A DNA stretch of 64,000 nucleotides, taken from NCBI RefSeq assembly GCF_036840915.1, contig NZ_CP085725.1:248001-312000 (forward strand). The letters run 5' to 3'. Below the pieces are notes generated by a model that saw only the letters and a list, made by a program, of their open reading frames with translations, was not told the origin of the DNA and did no database searches. This DNA is from Flavobacterium hankyongi (GTDB lineage Bacteria; Bacteroidota; Bacteroidia; Flavobacteriales; Flavobacteriaceae). The position numbers and the translations under genes were made by a program. Shown one piece after another: positions 59,083 through 64,000 of this stretch (positions are counted from its first letter, which is position 1; each line of letters starts with the position of its first letter).

Positions 59083-60578
59083 TAATCTTCAGCAATTCCT
59101 TTCCATTTTCTAATTAATGAACATAAAAAGAACATCATTATAAAAACTACAAAAAGATTAATTGAAAGCATTGAAGGGACATTGTCTCTTAAAAATTCAT
59201 AATGTGAGTCATAATAATAGTCATCTTTATATTCAATCGATTTTTTATAAATCTCTTGGTAAGTTGCATATATTAAAGGAATTAATGCACCAAATAGCCA
59301 TAACAAAAGATTGAGCACGATTTTAGAAATATTCTGACTTTTCTTTGATATCAAAATTGATGAATAATAAATTATTGCAGCTAGAATAAACAAAATCATC
59401 AAGATGGTATAGGTGATAAACTCTCCGCTCAAGGCTGAAAAAATGCCTAGAATTAAGTTTAAAACTCCTAAAGTTACAACAGCAATAAGCCAACTTTTCC
59501 CCGAAGTCACTCTAAAGGAAAAGATTAATAACGAAATTCCAAATCCAAAATAAAAGAACGGAAGTAAAGTGTCTTCTGTAAAAATTGAATTGACATAAGA
59601 TCTCGCTATTTCTTGGTAGTTGTGAGCAAGAGTGTTTTGTTCGATGTAATATTTTGAATATTCTTTTTTGTATTCGTAATTAGCAACAGCTGTAGTTACG
59701 GATACTGGTTCTTCATAATCATTATAATAATAACCATCAGTACTATCACTAGGTTTGTAAGGTGTAATTAATTCATACTTCTTAAAATCAGGTGCATTGT
59801 ATGTTATATCAAACCATTTTTCTTTTGTAAGATTTGTTTGTAAACCATGTTCTTTTACAATCGACATATAGTCAGTCATAAGTTTTTTTATTTTATGACT
59901 TTCATCTTTGAAAAGTATTTTTTGCATTTCTACTTTTCGAAGTGAATCTTCAACATCTGTAAAAAAAGCAAATCCTCTTGTATTTCTGTTTATCAGCGAT
60001 GTGGCTACATATTTTTTACCAAAAAGAGTAATGTAATCTTTATAAACAATATTAGTATACTTAGGTTCACCATTAATCACTGTATCATTAAAAACCGAAT
60101 TTACTGAATCAATTTCTGCTTCGCCAAAACTACCATCAATGAAAAAATCAGCTTTAGATATTATTTCACATCTTTTTTTGGCAACTTCTTTAGTTATATA
60201 GCTTTGTTTATGAAGTTTTCTTCCTATTTCAAATGGAAAGAAAAAACCAATCAATAATAAAACGATAATTAAAATCTGAATCCATTCGTAAAACAAACTG
60301 TACTTGCTTTTTGGATAAAACGATTTAAGAGAATTGTTTCTGAAGTAATTTACCAGCCATAAAATGAGTAACACAACAGAAATTAGAAAGCAAAAACTAA
60401 AAAAAGTAAAATCTAAATCAGAGTCATAACGTTCTTTGAAATCAATAGATCCATCTGCATATCCAATGAAAAAATATAATAAATTTATTAATGCCCCAAT
60501 ACAAACCATAGGAACAAATTTTGTGTTCCACAGTAAAGGATATTTTAAAAGTAATTGTTTTTGAATTTTACCTAACAT
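59082..60578 (-). CDS. Membrane protein partner of an ABC ATPase, unknown family
   Basis: A 498-aa protein with eight predicted helices. Three lie near the N-terminus (about 21-41, 58-78, 99-116), then there is a soluble region of some 220 residues (117-338), and five lie near the C-terminus (about 340-360, 365-385, 388-410, 417-437, 468-488). The soluble part is rich in Tyr, Asp and Glu (PSDSTDGYYYNDYEEPVS) and has few hydrophobic stretches. It starts 8 bases after the ABC ATPase gene and is surely co-transcribed, so it is probably its membrane component, of ABC-2-like topology. I do not recognise the family. Confidence 0.75.
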   Translation of the reverse strand: MLGKIQKQLLLKYPLLWNTKFVPMVCIGALINLLYFFIGYADGSIDFKERYDSDLDFTFFSFCFLISVVLLILWLVNYFRNNSLKSFYPKSKYSLFYEWIQILIIVLLLIGFFFPFEIGRKLHKQSYITKEVAKKRCEIISKADFFIDGSFGEAEIDSVNSVFNDTVINGEPKYTNIVYKDYITLFGKKYVATSLINRNTRGFAFFTDVEDSLRKVEMQKILFKDESHKIKKLMTDYMSIVKEHGLQTNLTKEKWFDITYNAPDFKKYELITPYKPSDSTDGYYYNDYEEPVSVTTAVANYEYKKEYSKYYIEQNTLAHNYQEIARSYVNSIFTEDTLLPFFYFGFGISLLIFSFRVTSGKSWLIAVVTLGVLNLILGIFSALSGEFITYTILMILFILAAIIYYSSILISKKSQNISKIVLNLLLWLFGALIPLIYATYQEIYKKSIEYKDDYYYDSHYEFLRDNVPSMLSINLFVVFIMMFFLCSLIRKWKGIAED

Positions 60579-60586
60579 GAGTAATA

Positions 60587-61726
60587 TTATTTGATGAAGA
60601 ATCTTCTTGTTGAATGAGTAATGTTTCTTAAGTAGTTTATATGAATGTTTTCATTGATAACAATTTTCATAAAATCATTTATAGTAACATCTAAAGGGAA
60701 TGAGGCAATTAAAGTTCCACCGTTTTGTTCCAATGAAATTAAATTAAGTTTAGCCAATTTTTCATTAACAACACTCAACGATTCATTGGTTTCAAATTCA
60801 ATAATAAAGTGATGTTCTTGTGATTCTTCAGATTTTAGATTTCGTTGACTTCCTTGTTTTAGAAAAACCACTTGATTAGATGTTTTTTCTACTTCATATA
60901 ACTGTTGTGAACTTAATACAATGGCAATAGGTCTAAATGCCGAATTAGCTATGTTTCTGAAATCATCTAAAATGGTTTGTTGCGCCAGAATATCTAAGTT
61001 CGCCAAAGGCTCATCAATAAGCAATACTTTAGGTTTTCTTAATAGCATTCTAGCTAATTCAAACCGCATTTTATATCCAGAAGATAATCCGTTCCAGTTG
61101 TAATTTTTAAATTTTCTAAGTCCTAATCGTGTTATAATCAAATCGACCACTAAGTTGTTTTCTTCGGGTAAATAGCCATAACAACTGGCTGCAAATTCTA
61201 GATTTTCATACATAGAACCTCGCCAAGTTTCTGTTCTTTGAGGAATGTAAACTAGTTTTGTTCTTAAATCAAATAAATCATCATATTGGAAATTGTATTT
61301 AATGCCTCCTGAAGATGGATGTAGTTCACCACAAATACTTCTTAATAATGTTGTTTTACCATTCCCGTTTTCACCCACTAAACCAATAATTTCACCCGAT
61401 TTAATATCTAAATTGATTGGGCCTAGCGTAAAACTTGTACTATATTTTTTTCCAAGTTTTTCAATTGAAATAATCGTTTGATGAGGTTTTATTTCTTTTT
61501 TAAGAAGAAAGTTGTGTAGGCTAGAAGCTAATTCAGTTAGTCTCTTTTTTACTTCAACTGAATCATTATTAGTATCATGCCAGTTTAAGAAATCATTAGT
61601 TTTTTTATAAAAATCTATGTTTTCTGTGTCTAGAGTAAAATCGATAATTCTTTTGGTTGCTTGATTATAATCTTCAAAACCAATAAGTTCAATAACTTCT
61701 TGATATTGCTTTTCAAATAAGTTCAT
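60587..61726 (-). CDS. ABC transporter ATPase with N-terminal helical extension
   Basis: A 379-aa ATPase from the ATG at 61726. Residues 1-80 form a charged, helical extension (LFEKQYQEVIELIGFEDY) not found in ordinary ABC-2 ATPases. The ATPase has Walker A GENGNGKT (118-125), Q-loop Q163, a variant signature LSSGY (214-218), Walker B VLLIDE (234-239) and D-loop LANLD. The H-loop position carries Gln274 (LSSQQL) instead of His. A C-terminal domain of about 80 aa follows. It is coupled to the membrane protein downstream. Substrate and role unknown. Confidence 0.88.
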   Translation of the reverse strand: MNLFEKQYQEVIELIGFEDYNQATKRIIDFTLDTENIDFYKKTNDFLNWHDTNNDSVEVKKRLTELASSLHNFLLKKEIKPHQTIISIEKLGKKYSTSFTLGPINLDIKSGEIIGLVGENGNGKTTLLRSICGELHPSSGGIKYNFQYDDLFDLRTKLVYIPQRTETWRGSMYENLEFAASCYGYLPEENNLVVDLIITRLGLRKFKNYNWNGLSSGYKMRFELARMLLRKPKVLLIDEPLANLDILAQQTILDDFRNIANSAFRPIAIVLSSQQLYEVEKTSNQVVFLKQGSQRNLKSEESQEHHFIIEFETNESLSVVNEKLAKLNLISLEQNGGTLIASFPLDVTINDFMKIVINENIHINYLRNITHSTRRFFIK

Positions 61727-61785
61727 ATCTATCAAAGGGAAAGTTTAATTTTTCCGAATGTAGGAATAAAAAATCACTTAATATG

Positions 61786-61824
61786 AATAAAAAATACCTG
61801 ACTGATAAACAAATCAGTCAGGTA
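61786..61824 (-). terminator. Terminator of clpB
   Basis: On the minus strand TACCTGACTGAT (61824-61813) and ATCAGTCAGGTA (61806-61795) form a 12-bp stem with loop TTTGTT, followed by a T-rich run, about 33 bases after the clpB stop. Confidence 0.88.
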
Positions 61825-61856
61825 TAACCAAAAACTAAATAAATATGAAATTGTAA

Positions 61857-64000
61857 TTACTCTTTTTCTGTTTGATTTCTAAAAACCAGTTGTCCATCAA
61901 AACTATCCAATAGTATTATACTATCAGTTGTAACTTTTCCTGCTAGTATTTCTTTAGAAAGCTGATTTAAAACCTCCTTCTGGATTACTCGTTTTACTGG
62001 TCTTGCACCAAAAGTAGGATCGAATCCTTTTTCTGATAAGTAAGCAATAGCTTCTGGTGTGGCATCCATTGTAATGTGTTGTAATGCAAGCATTTTGATA
62101 ACACTTTTCAGTTGTAAACCAACAATCTCACGAATGTTCTCATTTGTTAATGGTGTGAACATTACAATTTCATCGATACGGTTAATAAACTCTGGACGCA
62201 CCGTTTGTTTTAACAAACCTAAAACTTCCACTTTTGCAGCTTCAGTTGCGGCTTCAATACCACCTTTTAAATTTTCAAACTTTTCTTGTATAATGTGGCT
62301 TCCCATATTGGAAGTCATAATTATGATCGTGTTTTTAAAATCAGCTAATCGTCCTTTGTTGTCCGTTAAACGTCCTTCGTCCAAAACCTGTAGCAAAATG
62401 TTGAACGTATCTGGATGTGCTTTTTCAATTTCGTCGAGCAACACTACAGAATAAGGTTTTCTTCGAACTGCTTCTGTAAGCTGACCACCTTCATCATAAC
62501 CAACATATCCCGGAGGCGCACCTACTAAGCGACTTACGCTGTGGCGTTCCTGATATTCGCTCATGTCGATTCTAGTCATAGCATTTTCATCATCGAATAA
62601 ATATTCGGCCAATGCTTTTGCCAATTCCGTTTTTCCAACTCCAGTTGTTCCTAAGAATAGGAAAGAACCTATTGGTTTTTTTGCATCCTGTAATCCGGCA
62701 CGACTTCTGCGAACAGCGTCACTAATTGCCGTAATTGCTTCTTCCTGTCCAACTACTCTGCGATGCAATTCGTCTTCAAGTTTTAGTAACTTTTCACGCT
62801 CACTTTGTAGCATTTTAGTAACTGGAATTCCAGTCCATTTAGCAACTACTTCAGCAATATCATCGTGAGTTACTTCTTCCTTAATTAAAGATTTATCCGA
62901 TTGATTTTCCTGTAACTGTTTTTGTAAATCATCCAGTTTTTCCTGAGCTTCTTTGATTTTTCCATAACGGATTTCGGCTACTTTTCCATAATCTCCGTCG
63001 CGTTCGGCACGTTCAGCTTCAGCTTTAAAATCTTCAATTTGTTGTTTTACAGATTGAATGTTGTCTACCAAATCTTTCTCAGATTTCCAACGGGTATACA
63101 CTTCGTTGCGCTCTTCTTTTAAGTTCGCCAAATCCAAACCAAGTACTTTTAATTTGTTTTCGTCATTCTCACGTTTAATCGCTTCGATTTCAATTTCCAG
63201 CTGCATGATTTTACGATCCAAAACATCTAATTCTTCCGGTTTGGAGTTGATTTCCATGCGTAGTTTTGAAGCAGCTTCATCCATCAAGTCAATCGCTTTA
63301 TCTGGTAAGAATCGATTGGTAATATAACGTTGTGATAATTCTACCGCCGCAATAATTGCATCGTCTTTGATTCGTACTTTATGGTGTGTTTCGTATTTCT
63401 CTTTAATACCACGTAAGATTGAAATCGCACTTTCAGTATCAGGTTCATCTACATTTACTTTTTGGAAACGACGTTCCAAAGCTTTATCTTTTTCAAAATA
63501 TTTTTGATATTCGTCTAAAGTAGTAGCACCAATAGCTCTTAGTTCTCCACGAGCTAAAGCTGGTTTTAAAATATTGGCAGCATCCATAGCGCCTTCGCCA
63601 CCTCCTGCACCTACTAATGTGTGGATTTCATCAATGAAAAGAACAATATCTCCTTCGGCAGAAGTCACTTCTTTTACCACGGATTTTAAACGCTCTTCAA
63701 ATTCACCTTTATATTTTGCACCTGCAATCAAAGCACCCATGTCTAAAGAGAAAACTACTTTATCTTTTAAGTTTTCAGGAACGTCTCCAGCTACGATTCT
63801 ATGTGCTAATCCTTCTGCGATAGCGGTTTTACCCACACCAGGTTCACCAATCAACATTGGATTGTTTTTAGTTCTTCTTGATAAGATTTGTAATACACGA
63901 CGGATTTCTTCATCACGACCAATCACTGGATCGAGTTTACCATCATTTGCTAATTGATTTAAATTCTTAGCGTATTTGTTTAAAGCATTATAGGTTTCTT
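61857..64000 (-). CDS. clpB: ATP-dependent chaperone ClpB, N-terminus outside the window
   Basis: ClpB is a hexameric AAA+ disaggregase working with DnaK. The frame is open to the right edge, giving about 714 of the usual 865 residues. The missing part is the N-terminal substrate domain. Visible: first AAA+ domain with Walker [14 protein letters not shown] and Walker [11 protein letters not shown], the long coiled-coil middle domain (about 200 residues with repeated Glu/Lys), second AAA+ domain with [25 protein letters not shown] and FINRIDEIV. The GTG at 63926 sits inside the conserved [12 protein letters not shown] and is not the start. Confidence 0.96.
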   Translation of the reverse strand, partial: ETYNALNKYAKNLNQLANDGKLDPVIGRDEEIRRVLQILSRRTKNNPMLIGEPGVGKTAIAEGLAHRIVAGDVPENLKDKVVFSLDMGALIAGAKYKGEFEERLKSVVKEVTSAEGDIVLFIDEIHTLVGAGGGEGAMDAANILKPALARGELRAIGATTLDEYQKYFEKDKALERRFQKVNVDEPDTESAISILRGIKEKYETHHKVRIKDDAIIAAVELSQRYITNRFLPDKAIDLMDEAASKLRMEINSKPEELDVLDRKIMQLEIEIEAIKRENDENKLKVLGLDLANLKEERNEVYTRWKSEKDLVDNIQSVKQQIEDFKAEAERAERDGDYGKVAEIRYGKIKEAQEKLDDLQKQLQENQSDKSLIKEEVTHDDIAEVVAKWTGIPVTKMLQSEREKLLKLEDELHRRVVGQEEAITAISDAVRRSRAGLQDAKKPIGSFLFLGTTGVGKTELAKALAEYLFDDENAMTRIDMSEYQERHSVSRLVGAPPGYVGYDEGGQLTEAVRRKPYSVVLLDEIEKAHPDTFNILLQVLDEGRLTDNKGRLADFKNTIIIMTSNMGSHIIQEKFENLKGGIEAATEAAKVEVLGLLKQTVRPEFINRIDEIVMFTPLTNENIREIVGLQLKSVIKMLALQHITMDATPEAIAYLSEKGFDPTFGARPVKRVIQKEVLNQLSKEILAGKVTTDSIILLDSFDGQLVFRNQTEKE

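Noticed and set aside
62059-62454. Open frame of 131 codons on the plus strand inside clpB
   Set aside because: Antisense shadow of the second AAA+ domain; several such frames occur along clpB.

Overview
The window is a piece of an AT-rich chromosome from a member of the Bacteroidota, most likely Flavobacteriaceae and probably Flavobacterium or a close relative. The evidence is: promoters of the TTG-N18-20-TAnnTTTG type; almost no Shine-Dalgarno sequences; a single-chain SecDF; a long NusB; a PUR-alpha-like DUF3276 protein; secreted proteins with type IX secretion (T9SS) C-terminal sorting domains; and family members typical of this group (omega subunit of about 104 aa, DUF4835/PorD-like, DUF6495-like, DUF6913-like). 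No rRNA, tRNA, CRISPR array, prophage or intact insertion sequence was seen. The only mobile trace is a decayed IS3-type OrfA remnant.

Layout, left to right. 1-7.6 kb: end of asnB, then gyrB, mdh, secDF (split by an apparent one-base frameshift) and csaA. 7.6-9.8 kb, minus strand: a PUR-alpha-like protein and an ABC exporter half with a non-canonical Walker B. 9.9-12.9 kb: leucine-type dehydrogenase, nusB, a DUF1573 lipoprotein and yajC. 12.97-13.24 kb: IS3 OrfA remnant. 13.4-18.1 kb: nadC, yihY-like, DUF2147, priA, then a convergent LytTR regulator. 19-20.2 kb: rpsF-rpsR-rplI. 20.3-24.9 kb: DUF6495-like gene, ligA and three tandem YhhN-like membrane proteins. 24.9-26.6 kb, minus strand: a 5'-nucleotidase split into two genes in reversed domain order. 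26.7-34.3 kb: DUF6913-like, dapA, bamD, rpoZ, coaBC, porD-like, recN, fabV. 34.4-39.5 kb: two tandem T9SS-secreted multidomain proteins. 39.6-43.5 kb: glycosyltransferase, coaE and a sensor kinase/response regulator pair. 43.6-52.5 kb, minus strand: acyl-ACP thioesterase, miaA, a potassium channel with a zinc ribbon, an exonuclease/GIY-YIG fusion, YggS, an acyltransferase, DUF1015, a 3-hydroxyacyl-CoA dehydrogenase and a Gfo/Idh/MocA oxidoreductase. 52.6-58.2 kb: pcm, ompW-like, smpB, a subtilase lipoprotein, DUF3575, GNAT and an aldose-epimerase-like protein. 58.4-64 kb: a small exported PepSY-like protein, a two-gene ABC system with unusual motifs, and clpB running off the right edge.

Most of the window is housekeeping. 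SecDF and YajC serve Sec export; BamD, the PorD-like protein and the T9SS cargo belong to outer-membrane assembly and secretion; GyrB, LigA, PriA and RecN handle DNA; RpsF, RpsR, RplI, SmpB and MiaA act in translation. I found no convincing defence or biosynthetic island. The parts most worth a second look are: the two-gene ABC system at 59082-61726 (helical N-terminal extension, Gln in place of the H-loop His); the YhhN-like triplet whose third member has lost both conserved Asp residues; an FNR/CRP-like palindrome at about -41.5 before the ompW-like gene; a hairpin at the predicted 5' end of nusB mRNA; the secDF frameshift; and the duplicated T9SS gene/terminator unit.
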